Assembly (NCBI GenBank): GCA_947247005.1
Contig: OX365953.1
Span: forward strand, 4,717,001-4,781,000
Source: Spisula solida
Lineage: Eukaryota; Mollusca; Bivalvia; Venerida; Mactridae
Direction of reading: 5' to 3'
Length of the DNA: 64,000 nt
The first letter of the stretch is position 1, and the number at the start of each line of letters is the position of its first letter. The position numbers and the translations under genes were made by a program. Under the pieces are notes generated by a model that worked only from the letters and a program-made list of their open reading frames with translations, did not search any database and was not told the DNA's origin. Below, piece by piece: positions 1-21,520 of the stretch.

Positions 1-614
1 CGTTTTCATAAAGTAAACAAAAAATGTCTGGTTCCAGTACCGGGTAGGTCCAAGAAATGCATGAGATTTTATTGATTTGCCTCTGAATTACAGTATGTGC
101 GAGTAGAGTTTCAAATGCATGAGACGCACGCATGATGCGAGAGATCTAGCATGTATGCCAATAATATTTTCCTTTTACGCTTATCAAACTTCTCACAGTG
201 ATACTGATATTTGTTGCTATATATTATCACTGCCTCCAGAGGTATCATAAGAGTTGATAAGACGATTGATAAACCATGTGGTCGAAATATGACAGCCTCC
301 ATAATGCCTCGAAAGCGTGTAAATGCTGTTTTATTTGTGATGAAGGAAAACGTCATGTTAAATGGTTGTATGTATATAAACGGAGTGAAACAGTTTCAAA
401 TAATCATTTGCTTTCCGAAAGCAACATTAGAATAGAACCGACCGAAGGATTGACGCTTAAATGGAAAATTTTGCGCCTTAAACTGTAACCTTGAAATGTT
501 TAATTTCTATGCTTAATTTGCACTGTGTTTAAATATCATTTAATTCAGCATTTATTATTTAATCATTTTAGCTTGTATGTAGTATTGAAGGCATCATAAA
601 TTTATTACTTTCAG
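1..614. other. Left edge: upstream intron of the RING gene, no gene recognised
   Basis: Only short chance reading frames are visible. The RNF215-like gene enters its first recognisable exon at 615 behind a TTTCAG acceptor, so this stretch is probably intron. A 5' exon carrying the signal peptide may lie further left; I could not identify one here. Confidence 0.5.
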
Positions 615-9937
<9,323 letters not shown>

Positions 9938-10002
9938 TCTGAAATTTGGTAACCATGGAAATGAGTGAAAATATTCCAAATTCTGAAGCATTGCACGTTG
10001 TT

Positions 10003-11590
10003 ATACGCCCGTTGAAAACGGGACGTATTATGTGAACACCCTTGGCGGGCGTGCGGGCGGCGTCCAGTAATTTGTCTGTACTCTAGCGCAAACAGTTTTC
10101 ATCCGATCATCTTCAAACTTGCTGACAATGCTTATGGGCATAATATCTAGGCCAAGTTCGATTATAGGCCAAATCGGCCTAGGCCTTATTGGGTTATGGT
10201 CCTTTAATTACCAAATAAGTATGAAATTGGCCATGTCTGTACTCTAGCGCAAACAGTTTTCATCCGATCATCTTCAAACTTGCTGACAATGCTTATGGGC
10301 ATCATATCTAGGCCAAGTTTGATTATAGGCCAAATCAGCCTAGGCCTTATTGGGTTATGGTCCTTTAATTACCAAATAAGTATGAAATTGGCCTTGTCTG
10401 TACTCTAGCGCAAACAGTTTTCATCCGATCATCTTCAAACTTGCTGACAATCTTAATGGGCATAATATCTAGGCCAAGTTCAATTATAGGTCAATCGGCC
10501 TAGGCCTTATTGGGTTATGGTCCTTTAATTACCAAATAAGTATGAAATTGGCCTTGTCTGTACTCTTACGCTAACAGTTTTCATCCGATCATCTTCAAAC
10601 TTGCTGACAATGCTTATGGGCATAATATCTAGGCCAAGTTCGATTATAGGCCAAATCGGCCTAGGACTTATTGGGTTATGGTCTTTTAATTACCAAATAA
10701 GTATGAAATTTGCCTTGTCTGTACTCTAACGCTTACAGTTTTCATATGATCATCTTCAAACTTGCTGTCAATGCTTATTGGCATATTATCTAGGCCAAGT
10801 TGAATTATAGGTCAAATCGGCCTAGGCCTTTTTGGGTTATGGTCCTTTAATTACCAAATAAGTATGAAATTGGTCTTGTCTGTACTCTAGCGCAAACAGT
10901 TTTCATCCGATCATCTTTAATCTTGCTGACAATGCTTATGGGCATAATATCTAGGCCAAGTTCGATTATAGGCCAAATCGGCCTAGGCCTTTTTGGGTCA
11001 TGGTCCTTTAATTACCAAATAAGTATGAAATTGGCCTTGTCTGTACTCTAACGCAAATAGTTTTCATCCGATCATCTTCAAATTTTGTGACAATGCTTAT
11101 GGGCATAATATTTAGGCCAAGTTCAATTATAGGCCAAATTGGCCTAGGCGTCATTTGGTTATGGGCCTAAATTAATTACCAAATAAGTATGAAATTGGCC
11201 ATGTCTGTACTCTAGCGCAAACAGTTTTCATCTGATCGTCTTCAAACTTTGTGACAATGCTTATGGGCATAATATCTAGGCCAAGTTTGATTATAGGCCA
11301 AATCGGCCTAGGCCTTATTTGGTTATGATCCTATAATTACCAAAATAAATGTGAAATTGACCTTGTCTGTTCTCTAGCGCTAAGAGTTTTCATCTGAGTA
11401 TCTTCAAACTTGGTGACAATGTTCATGGATATAATGTCTAAGACAAGTTCAATTGTAGGCCAAATCAGCCTAGGCCTTCTTGGGTTATGGTCCTTTAATT
11501 AAAAAAAATGTTGGATTGTTTTTTTCATTCACCATGCCCTGAGACTCACCATGCCCCAAGACGGGCGTATTTTGTGACATTTTGGCACTC
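10003..11590 (+). repeat. Tandem-array element, about 160-bp unit, nine copies
   Basis: Starts with ATACGCCCGTTGAAAACGGG and ends AGACGGGCGTATTTTGTGAC, so its ends are partly inverted. Units contain GTCTGTACTCTAGCGCAAAC, TCATCCGATCATCTTCAAAC, TATCTAGGCCAAGTT and CGGCCTAGGCCTTATTGGG. It lies about 65 bp after the RNF215-like stop codon and may be transcribed in the 3' UTR. No coding capacity. Confidence 0.9.
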
Positions 11591-11774
11591 TTGTTGTGAT
11601 ATGAAAATGTTACAAAAATGGTTTAAAGTTGGTAAAAATGAAAGGAGACTGGTATTTAAGTACTACATGTAGTAGATAAATGAGAACAGTAAAGCCTTTG
11701 TAGTATAAGTACTAAATATTCTCTTCTTTAACAACATACACAGAAATAATAGGCTTTCGACTTCATAAATTACT

Positions 11775-12195
11775 CAGGGTAGCAATACCACATGGCTTTT
11801 GGCTACAGTTACAAGTAGAAATTCATCAACATTGGAACACAAATATAGCCATAAGTATTTTATTTCTTCATCGATTTCTATAAAATATAAGCCACGCTAA
11901 GGGGAAAAGTGTTTGCTTTCCGTGAAATATAATATCTTTTTCAGCAGTTTTATCGATTTTTCCATTACCCTGTGAAACATACACATTCTACGGTTTCACA
12001 AGGTAATGGACAAAACGGCACAGCCGCTGAAAAAGATTTTATATTTCATGGAAAGCAAATAAATGTCTTCTTAGCGTGGCGTTTATTTCATAGAAATCGA
12101 TGAAGAAATAAAAAACTTATGGCTAATTTATTTTCCAATGTTTACAAATTTCTTCTTGTAACTGTAGTCAAAAGTCACGTGGTATTGCTACCCTG
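11775..12195. mobile_element. Long-hairpin MITE, copy 1
   Basis: A 421-bp near-palindrome from CAGGGTAGCAATACCAC to GTGGTATTGCTACCCTG. Arms share TTATTTCTTCATCGATTTCT, GCTTTCC and TTACCCTGTGAAAC with their complements. A second copy is at 16648-17068. Confidence 0.85.
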
Positions 12196-12304
12196 TACTA
12201 GTCTTCTTCAGATTACTATGGATAAATATTATAAGTACTTTAATCTTTCACCAAATTATATTCAGCCATTTGTGAAACATTTTTCCATTTCTAAATAGGT
12301 TGCA

Positions 12305-12556
12305 GGCCCCGATCTCCTGAAGCATCTCAAGTAGAAATCTCAACTCAAATTGAGATTTTGCTAAAATCAGAGTCAGAATTTTTGATAGATCTGATTTTCA
12401 AGCTCTTGAAATTTTACTGTATTAAACTTAAAATGATGTTTCTGTGTTGTGATGCCAATTTTAAGTCTAGCCTCTCATGGAAACTACCTCAAAGGCACAT
12501 GACAATATATTATATGAGATTGAGCTCAAGTTGAGATGCTTCGGGAGATCGGGGCC
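12305..12556. mobile_element. MITE with GGCCCCGATCTCC termini
   Basis: A 26-bp terminal inverted repeat (GGCCCCGATCTCC, then GAAGCATCTCAA) with one mismatch bounds 252 bp without an ORF. I found no clear target duplication. Confidence 0.75.
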
Positions 12557-12559
12557 AGA

Positions 12560-13850
12560 TCTTTTGGAGTTTAGTATCTCTAGCTTACTTACACTATTCT
12601 AAAATTAACCTCGGGTTACTTGACTATAAATGGTACTGATGATATTTTGTACATGTGTATTTGATTAAATTATATTTTTTCACAAACTATATACTGCATC
12701 ACTTGAATGTATACACTGTGTTCAACTTCATGAAACACGAAGTATGTTTTAGTTGACGTGTTTAGAATTTAATAAAATAATAAAAAATGATCAAAATCTG
12801 AAAATGAAAGTTGTGAGTGATCATTTGGAAAATAGGGAATATCACCTACTCATATGTAAAGTTCCCACCAGTATTCTATTGGATGCATGAACAATAAAAA
12901 CCTACCATTCACTAATAGTTAGCTGGTGGGCATATTTGCATATGAATACAACTGTTTAAAAACATGGTATTTTATGTTCCTTTCATCAAGCAAACAGTGC
13001 CAGAGTAGTCTCCCTTAGTCACAATGCAATATCCAGGGATATACACTAGATGTATGTATTCTTTGGCGTTATCATAGTTTTAGAAGATTTTATTATTTTG
13101 CTTTGACATTGAAAGTAGAGTGCTGAACAAACTGAAATCAACAATATTTCTAGAGGTATAAACTTGCAGTGTTGTGAAGCGAGCTTTGTTTACTGCAGTT
13201 TTCAAGTCTTTAATGCACACTAGGGCTGCATATCAGTTAGAAAGATAGATTTGATATTTGTATCGATACAAAATGATCGATATTCGATGTATCATTTGGT
13301 ATTTTCTTTTGACAATAAAGCATCTAAATACTGTAAATAGGCATATGCAGACTTGCAACATGTATTTGATGGAGTGTGACCTGTCTAGAGCAGTTATAAT
13401 AGAACAGCGTGGGATCTGAGATGTGATAAACAACCTATTTAGTATTTACCCATGTATTAAATTGCATGCTTGGTTTGTATAGCAGATTCTTGTTTGGAAA
13501 TTAGATTTACTCTGTGTTGACGATCATTTTGAGATGAAACAAATAGAATACGATAAAACTTGACAGAAAATGGGGATTTTGTTGATTTACATGTGTATTT
13601 TTGTTGATCAATGTTTTGACTGATATAGGTACAACGCAAAATACCTTTATTCAATTTATAATACACACACGTTTTTAAGCTCTCCAGGCCCCATGCTCAA
13701 CTCAAATTGTTTTGACACTCACCCTGCTTGATGTTCATTTGTTATGTATAATTTATATAAACCATTTACTAGTCAGTTGTACATAATGAGTGACAGAATA
13801 TCAAAAGGGTTTTTGGGTCCTTTTCGACAACACATCCTTCTTTTGTGTGT
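12560..13850. other. Intergenic, nothing recognised
   Basis: AT-rich single-copy-looking sequence with short chance frames only. AATAAA occurs at 12771 and 12893; either could serve as a distal poly(A) signal for the RNF215-like transcript, but closer signals also occur inside repeats, so this is unresolved. Confidence 0.4.
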
Positions 13851-13855
13851 GTTTT

Positions 13856-15440
13856 TAGCTCACCTGTCACAAAGTGACAGAGTGAGCTTTTGTGATCACA
13901 CTTCGTCCGTCTGTCCGTCCGTCCGTCCGTCCGTCAACAATTGGGTTGTGTCCTCTCTAGAGGTCACAATTTTGGCCTAATCTTTATGAAACTTGGTCAC
14001 AATGATCATCTCAACAAAATCTAGGTCAAGTTCGATATTGGGTCATCTGAGGTCAAAAACTAGCTCACTAGGTCAAATTATAGAAAAACCTTGTTTTAAA
14101 CCTTTCAACATGTAGTCTTCATGGTCACTAACTCTCTGCTGTAACTCTCTACACTCTATACATACAAGTAAACTTTCATCAACCAATGAAAATGTGTATC
14201 AGGGTTCACAGCAGTTTTGTAAAGGTCAAATATCAAAATATTCTAGAGGGTGTGAATTGTAATGGTTAAGTGGAAATCAAAGCGCTGTAGGGAGCATAGA
14301 CATTTTCCTGAGGGTCGTGGGTTCAAACCCCACTGGAACCATAATTTTTATTTTTTTTTATTTTTATTTTTTTTGAGTGTTTAGGTATTGTTTTGTCTGT
14401 AAAGCATTTATTTGTACATTTTCCTGATGGTCGTAGGTTCAACCCCCACTGGAACCATATTTTTTTTTATTTGAGTGTTTAGGTATTGTTTTGTCTGTAA
14501 AGCATTTATTTGTACATTTTCCTGATGGTCGTAGGTTCAACCCCCACTGGAACCATAATTTTTTTTTTTTTTTTTTTTTGAGTGTTTAGGTATTGTTTTG
14601 TCTTTATAGCATGTATTTGTACATTTTCCTGATGGTCGTGGGTTCAACCCCCACTGGAACCATAATTTTTATTTTTTTATTTTTATTTTTTTTGAGTGTT
14701 TAGGTATTGTTTTGTCTGTAAAGCATTTATTTGTACATTTTCCTGATGGTTGTGGGTTCAATCCCCACTGGAACCATAATTTTTTTTTTTTTTTTTTGAG
14801 TGTTTAGGTATTGTTTTGTCTTTATAGCATGTATTTGTACAGTTATATGGAGGAAAAATATTCCAAAATATTTTGTTTAAAATATAGGTCAAATCATAGA
14901 AAAACCTTGTGTAGTCAGTCACCAGAGGTTACAATTTCAACTTAATCTTTATGAAACTTTGTCACAATAATCCTGTCAACAAAATCTAGGCCAAGTTCGA
15001 TTTTTGGTCATCTGGCGTCAAAAACAAGGTCACAATGTCAATTGACATTTTCCTGAGGGTCATGGGTTCAAACCCCACTTTAAGTGTTTAGGTATTGTTT
15101 TGTCTTTATAGCATGTTTTTGTACAGTTATATGGAGGAAATATTTTGTTTAAATTATAGGTCAGATCATAGAAAAACCCTGTGTAGTCGCCAGAGGTTAC
15201 AATTTCGACTTAATCTTTTTGAAATTTGGTCCTAATAATCATCTCAACACAATCTAGTTTAAGTTTGATATTAATTAAGTCATCTGGGGTCAAACGCTAG
15301 GTCACATGGTCAAATCATACAAAAACTTGCAATAGAGGCTGAATTTCCTTAAATTTTATTCAGAAAATGTGTAGGATCACCATAGGGGTGTGCATGCACT
15401 AGTACGACAGGTGAGCGACCTAGGGCCCTTTGGGCCCTCT
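13856..15440 (+). repeat. Full-length CGTCCGTC-head tandem-array element with inverted ends
   Basis: Head TAGCTCACCTGTCACAAAG, then TTTTGTGATCACAC and a CGTCC run; tail GACAGGTGAGCGACC and GGGCCCTTTGGGCCC-like sequence. AGCTCACCTGTC at the start is the inverse of GACAGGTGAGC at the end. Array units match 2417-3600. A different tandem array is inserted at 14285-14850. Confidence 0.75.
14285..14850 (+). repeat. Tandem array of about 110-bp units carrying a tRNA B-box-like motif
   Basis: Units contain CATTTTCCTGATGGTCGTAG, GTTCAACCCCCACTGGAACC, a T-run of varying length, then GAGTGTTTAGGTATTG. GGTTCAANNCC resembles a pol III B box. No matching A box is seen within most units. A partial unit recurs near 15047-15120. 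Confidence 0.75.
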
Positions 15441-15442
15441 TG

Positions 15443-16213
15443 TTTACATTTCATAACTTATTCCGGCAGCCATTTGGCATTTTTGAAAACCATAGAAAAT
15501 GTTTTTGGTGTTATTGAAAGCTGACATGTTGTAGATATAAAAAATGGTGGGTACCACGCTGATGCCCTTGAGAATTTCGAGAAATCAAGATGGTGTCCAA
15601 GATGGCGGACAGTCATGTAAAATTGTAAAAGCCTTATTACCGTGTGGGTTAAGGATGTTGGAGTGGTTTGGATCCCTCATTAAGATTTTGTTCAAATTTT
15701 GCCAGCAAGTAGAGAAATCTATACTGACACAAAATATGATGAAAAAATACTAGGTCACGGGACTCGTTTTCCGAGTAATCAGCCCTGTAGGTGTATGAAT
15801 TATATTTATTATTACATATGTACATTGAAATTGAAAAATTGGTGGTATTTATTTGATGTCTGTAATCTAAATAGTAAAATATTTTTTGATGTCGTTTGGG
15901 TAAACATTGTTATACATGGTCAAGATACCAAAAATGACGCATGCACACTAAACCAATCCAGCATCCTTAAATTTTTCGTTGATTTCGTGGTTGAAATTGA
16001 CCAAGAAATCTTATCCGATGAATAATCAACCTCCCAAATATAGAGCAAGGTCCATGTTTTGTAACCTATGAAACTCTGACCCCACGATTTTACAAAATTT
16101 CATTTTATTAAAATCTCAAAATTTAATGCCTAAGAAAATAAATGGTTTTACAGTATGTGCATTTGAACAAAAATGATTAAAAGATTGAGAGAAAATTAGT
16201 GTTTTAGTACATA
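15443..16213. other. Intergenic, nothing recognised
   Basis: Contains AAGATGGTGTCCAAGATGGC and a 108-codon chance frame (15699-16025) with no recognisable motif. Confidence 0.4.
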
Positions 16214-16449
16214 CAGGGTGTTAAAAAAGTTTGTTCTCAAAATTTAAATTCATACTTAATTTTATCTGAGCTATGTGCACAATGTACATCTTTATTTTCT
16301 TACTATAATGTCATTCAATACCAGTGTGATTAGAACAATGTTAGAACCATCTAGAATTTAACCTGAAAATTTTACATTCTTCTGGCATCAGAAAAAGAAA
16401 CTACTGTATTGGAACTCAAATATTGAGAACAAACTTTTTTAACACCCTG
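16214..16449. mobile_element. MITE with CAGGGTGTT termini, copy 2
   Basis: Same family as 5670-5895: CAGGGTGTTAAAAAAGTT at the left and AACACCCTG at the right, flanked by TA. Confidence 0.8.
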
Positions 16450-16647
16450 TATTATAATTTTGAGAATCATGTGCTGCTCTAAGAACCATGTGCAGTTTAT
16501 AATGATTACATACTTTCATATTAAACAAAACTTAATCATTTTTGAATATTTTTTTTTTAAAATTTGAACTGTGTTTAGATGCTTCAGCTGATATGAAAAA
16601 ATCCAAAATTGAGCCTAAAATGTATCATTTTCTTATGTTATTATACT

Positions 16648-17068
16648 CAGTGTAGCAATACCACGTGGCTTTTGACTACAGTTACAAGTAGAAATTTGTA
16701 AAAAATGGAACACAAATATAGCCATAAGTATTTTATTTCTTCATCGATTTCTATAAAATATACTCCACGCTAAGGGGAAAAACATTTGCTTTCCATGAAA
16801 TATAAGACATTTTTCAGGAGTATTACCGATTTTTCCATTACCCTGTGAAACCTACACGTTCCACGGTTTCACAAGGTAATTGACAAAACGGCACAGCCGC
16901 TGAAAAAGATTTTATATTTCATGGAAAGCAAATAATTGTCTCCTTAGTGTGGTGTATATTTCATAGAAATCGATAAAGAAATAAAATATTTATGACTATT
17001 TTATTTTCCAATGTTTACAAATTTCTTCTTGTAACTGTAGTCAAAAGTCACGTGGTATTGTTACACTG
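16648..17068. mobile_element. Long-hairpin MITE, copy 2
   Basis: From CAGTGTAGCAATACCACGTG to its inverse ending TTACACTG. Same arms as 11775-12195, with both outermost bases changed together (GGG to GTG), which suggests either a subfamily or matched termini. Confidence 0.85.
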
Positions 17069-17439
17069 ATACTGAAACTGTGTGTATGTACGAAGTTTAA
17101 TCAAACGTGCTTGGTGTATGTGCTGGCTTAACAACCGCCAACAATGATTATGGTGCTTCTATGTTGTTTGTTGTTGTTGGGGAATTGTTGTATTTATTGT
17201 TGCAATGAAGAATGTTGTTGTTAATGTGATATATAATTCTGAGAGTTCTTTATTTATATAAGCTTAATACGCATCCTAAGTAAGTCACCGGGTGTAGGTC
17301 AAGGTTGAAAGATTTAGCTAAATAAGGGGTATATTGTATGCTGTGTGTTAATCCAACACCTCATGAGGGACTGATTCAAACACTTGTACTGAAAAGATAT
17401 ATTTGTTAATGTTTGCTCTTTTGAATTGTTATAGATTAT

Positions 17440-17631
17440 TTCTGATACGGTCCAATCTATCAAGAGCGGCCCTCTGTAGAACAACAACCTCTCTACAACA
17501 ACACCTTCACAATTTCCCTAAGCTGATATTTACTATAAATTTAACGTCTGTAGAGCAACCATCCTACCTCTTATCGACAGGCAAAGATTTGCAGCTCCCA
17601 AAGGGTGTTGCTCTATACAGAGGTTGTACTG
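17440..17631. mobile_element. MITE with CCTCTGTA termini
   Basis: Opens with GAGCGGCCCTCTGTAGAAC and closes with CTATACAGAGGTTGTACTGT. Related to 2000-2133 and 50498-50670; part of the right side also resembles 46071-46175. No ORF of note. Confidence 0.65.
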
Positions 17632-17702
17632 TAATTGCACCTTTCCATTTTTATTCACTGTTTACTTGAGACCTGGAGTTTCTCTTACTATATTGTTTGT
17701 TA

Positions 17703-17925
17703 TATTATGTTATACAAACAAGGGGTGTTCAATTGATTGATATTATGTTATACATACGAGGGGTGTTCAATTGATTGATATTATGTTATACATACGAGGG
17801 GTGTTCAATTGATTGATATTATGTTATACAAACAAGGGGTGTTCAATTGATTGATATTATGTTATACATACGAGGGGTGTTCAATTGATTGATATTATGT
17901 TATACATACGAGGGGTGTTCAAGTA
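17703..17925 (+). repeat. 38-bp minisatellite built from a mariner-like terminus
   Basis: About six units of TTATACATACGAGGGGTGTT plus CAATTGATTGATATTATG. ACGAGGGGTGTTCAA resembles the outer end of mariner terminal repeats. Units alternate between the ACATACGAG and ACAAACAAG variants. Confidence 0.8.
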
Positions 17926-18132
17926 CCGGTACTTTGTGTCCCTACTTGCTTATTTTATAAAATGCAGTTTTTGTATTTGTTTTCAATATTCGCCCAGGCA
18001 TCCAATCTAAATACTAAGATATGAATGCTCTAAGCAAGTCTCTTTGGATATCTTGACTGGTAAAAGAAGACATCCCCAATACAGACAATAGGTATATCCT
18101 GCCATGTTTTGTAATCCACAAACTAATACGAC

Positions 18133-18254
18133 CACAGGTAACTGTATCATTAATAAAGAGTTAATAAAATATTTTTTTTACAAAATTTATAGATGACATA
18201 AAATTTTATAAAACAATTTTTTTTTACTCTTTATCAGTGATACAGTTACCTGTG
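18133..18254. mobile_element. hAT-like MITE, copy 2
   Basis: CACAGGTAACTGTATCATTA to its inverse ending GTTACCTGTG. The flanks AATACGAC and CTTACGAC are a decayed 8-bp duplication. Confidence 0.8.
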
Positions 18255-18736
18255 CTTACGACCCCATGAAATGCATTTTCATCAAAAACCACGAAATTTC
18301 ATACCCACGAAAATATGTAATTTTACAGTAGTTTCTATATATGGTAAAATCTTCTTGTCTGAAAGTTCTGTTTGGATTTCATTAAAAAGCTAAAATAGTT
18401 GAAATTCATCTAGAACTGTAGGTTTCCATGGCAACAGATTAGAGACCCCTACAAAACAATCATTTAAAGAAAACCTCTGATTTTATAGTATTTTTATTTA
18501 GGGATTATTGTTTTGTGATGTACCCTCTTATTTAGACATATTTTTTCATCTTGGCCATGTCATTCAATGTACTTATTGTACATGCTTCGATAAAGGAATA
18601 TGATGTTCGAGTGAGTGATATAGGGTCAGTATGGCCCTTTTGTTAATTGTTGTTACATGTACTTCTAAAACTTATCATTAGCGGTTTGTTATACATTGTG
18701 TGATTTTCTCTTATTTTTATGAATAGCAATTTTATC

Positions 18737-18843
18737 CACAGGTAACTGTATCATTGATTAAGAGTAAAAAAAATTTTTTTTGCAAAATTTATATATTCAC
18801 ATGTATATATTTTTTCTCTTAATCAATGATACAGTTACCTGTG
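18737..18843. mobile_element. hAT-like MITE, copy 3
   Basis: Same termini as 3849-3977. Flanks ATTTTATC and GTTTTATC match at seven of eight bases. Confidence 0.85.
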
Positions 18844-18989
18844 GTTTTATCTGTTTGTCATCCATTATACATGTGCATCCCCGCAGTACACTATGTGAGA
18901 TCTGTTACGTATTTAATACATATAAATTATGTTAAATTGTTAATTCTGCGTGTTGTTATTATACATCCCACACAATGAGTTGTAAGGGC

Positions 18990-19260
18990 GAATATACGAG
19001 GGACATTCAAAAATCATCACTGCATGGTTAAACAATATCAATTAAAATATACTTTTTTGAGTTTGGTAAAGTTTATTTTAATACAAACAGTACAATTATG
19101 AATAAAAAGGAATACATGGTCCGAGAGGTACATGGGTCTGAATAGGGTCACTATACTAACGCTGACCCGGAGCACAACATGACGTCAATGACGTCACACT
19201 ATTGTACACGACGTTGGAGCTTCTCATAGAGCTATGGAATAGGCTGTTTATATAGTGCCA
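18990..19260. mobile_element. Probable mariner-like element remnant
   Basis: Begins TACGAGGGACATTCAAAAAT, which resembles a mariner terminus. No matching right end or transposase frame is seen. The call rests on the terminus alone. Confidence 0.35.
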
Positions 19261-19576
19261 AAGGAGATGAATACATTCTTAAAACACACGTAAATTGAAC
19301 TTCATTCAAACATTAAAGCAAAAGTATTAGCAAAGTGTACTGTATATAAAACTTCTGTTACAATGAGCAGTCAAACTTATAAACAACCAAATGTCTTCAG
19401 TACATTATATTCACGAGGGCGTTATAGGAAGGAAATGCAACTCCATGCATATCTTTGTATATTCTTGATTTCTGCATGTCAAACGTGCCTAGTGTACAAA
19501 TTAGACCACAGTCCTCGCATGGTTATTACCGTTAAACAATGTGGTTTACTTAAATTCACCTTTCTCGAACACAGTT

Positions 19577-21394
19577 TTAAGCATGTACGCGATACCCTGA
19601 AAATGTATTCCACTCGTAGTAAGTTTGTAGCATGCTTCCATTACAGCCTACAGGATCACATTGTACCCACACTTTCTCGCCAGACTCAAGTCTAACCAAT
19701 GTATCTGCTGTATAACATCTATTATTGTCCTCATCCGTGTAGATGCCACCTTGGACCTTCTTGTTGTTCACCATTATCGCTAAATACACGTAAGTGGAAT
19801 CCCCTTTGTTTATGCAGAATTGAATGTTAAATTTGTAAACGCCCCCTGTGGGTGCCGTAAACTTCCCCGTGTCGCTATCGTATCCTTCACCTTCATTCAG
19901 GACTGTTGTCGTGAATATGAAGGTCTGGTCGCCAGAAAGTGTCAGATCTGAAATATCTCTAGCAGCGAACGCAACTGTACCAGTGCCAATACCAAATGTA
20001 TCTGAAAATATTGAATGAAAACAAATTGCATTCAATGAAAATACATGTAGTGTTAATTTTATAGGGTATTAATACCCTATAGAATTTTGGATGTACAAAT
20101 ACTAAATGAATACAAAATGCCGATGTTTCGCAAGTTATTTTAAATGTCAGTGTGGTTGTTTATGGCAACTATACCAAAATTACGCGAATATTTGACAATT
20201 TTATTTTACTTTTGCAATACACCAATAAGTGAGACAGTAGGCTGGCAGTAGGCCTACCTTTAAAGGCCACACATACTCTCGAAGAAGCCGCAACAATGTG
20301 TTGTGTATCATAGATCTACCATTTTTGAGGAACCAATCAAGAAGGTTGTATTGCGTTGTTTTTGCTCTTATAATTATTATTAAAGTGAAATGACACCGAA
20401 TATTAAAAGCGTTAACAGGTGACGACGCGTGTAAAGATAATGTGTTACCTTTGTGATTGGTTACTATTTAAGAGCAATATAATGGATATATAATTCTACC
20501 GTCCACAATGTTTGCAGCCTAGATGATTTCTATCAAGTTGAGGTTAATGAGGCTAACATCAAGGCTCACATTGTCTAGCTAAATAAACGTTTAATATTTA
20601 CCGCTTATTATAGGTACCTGTGATTATTTCCAGTGCATAATTATATGCAGGTACATTTGCATTGTGCTTTATTTCATCATATGCGAGTCCAGGAGTGGTA
20701 TTCAATGTTGATCTGACTTGACTTAAGGATAAGGACAACCAATCAGATCACACCATATTAAACTCTTGGTCAGTAACAGGCGATATGATTGGCTATCCTT
20801 ATTCTCCAATTAAATAAGTTCAATATCGAATACCATTCCAGATCAAATTCGTGAACAATCTCATAAAGCTTTATTTTAATTCAATTGATGTAGAAAATCA
20901 AAACAACAATATGAACGATTTTATAGCTATACAGGGTAGTCTTAATAGTTGAACAAATCTGGAAAATTCATAATGAAAATTTCAAAATGGAGTTTACCTT
21001 TGCGTGTTTGAAATTCCTTTGTTTGCATATAATTGTCCATTATATTCTTGAATTCATTTCCGAGTGTCTTCCTCCCTTCACTAATTTCAGTCTTGAATGC
21101 TTTGTGTTCGTTATCCATCTCTGTCAGTTTATCATTGATTTGAGTTTGCATTGTCAGCATGTTTTCATTTACTTTCATCTTAAATTCTTCGCGTCCGTTA
21201 TTTATGTTTTTCAGTTCATCTATGACTTCAGATTTTAATGTCAAAATGTCGTCCTTCAATTTCTCAAACATAAATTCTTGGCGTATCATTTTTGCTAGTA
21301 ATTTCTCCTCGTACTCGAAGGGGGAACAGGAGCATGTGGATTCAGCAGCCAAACATGTTCCAACAATATTTAACAGTAGCACAACACCAAACAT
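19577..21394 (-). CDS. Secreted coiled-coil C1q-domain protein, two exons, complete
   Basis: Exon 1 is 21394-20998 and exon 2 is 20001-19577, with a GT-AG intron and an 822-nt frame (273 aa). Residues 1-17 form a signal peptide (MFGVVLLLNIVGTCLAA), followed by a short Cys motif (TCSCS). Residues about 30-125 are a long charged helix rich in Lys and Glu, predicted coiled coil in place of collagen. From about 141 to the end is a globular C1q domain: TVAFAARD, then YDSDTGKFTAPTGGVYKFNI, and YYEWNTFSGYRV near the C-terminus. Known: bivalves have greatly expanded C1q-domain families, many acting as secreted recognition lectins; the trimeric fold is a property of the domain. Ligand unknown. The start is chosen at the Met opening the signal peptide (A at -3); the frame is open upstream, but those residues look non-coding. 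Confidence 0.9.
20060..20081. repeat. 22-bp perfect palindrome
   Basis: TATAGGGTATT followed directly by its reverse complement, in the C1q gene intron. No function inferred. Confidence 0.6.
20692..20839. mobile_element. MITE in the C1q gene intron
   Basis: Terminal repeats GGAGTGGTATTCAATGTTGA and the inverse of GGAATGGTATTCGATATTGA bound 148 bp. No ORF; target duplication unclear. Confidence 0.65.
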
Positions 21395-21464
21395 ACTTGC
21401 TGTTCGTCGACTGTTTAACACTAAGTCTTGTAGATGCGGATAGATGTTGGTAACAATCGTGAAC

Positions 21465-21520
21465 GTTCGGTCATTTCCGTTTGTCTCCGGTAAATGCAAT
21501 GCATAAAGGCCGAGGTGATC
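21465..21520. repeat. Short dispersed segment shared with GST intron 1
   Basis: ATTTCCGTTTGT, then AATGCATAAAGGCCGAGGTG and ATCAGA occur here, 5' of the C1q start, and again at 36699-36757 in the first GST intron, about 90% alike. No wider element boundary seen. Confidence 0.6.
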
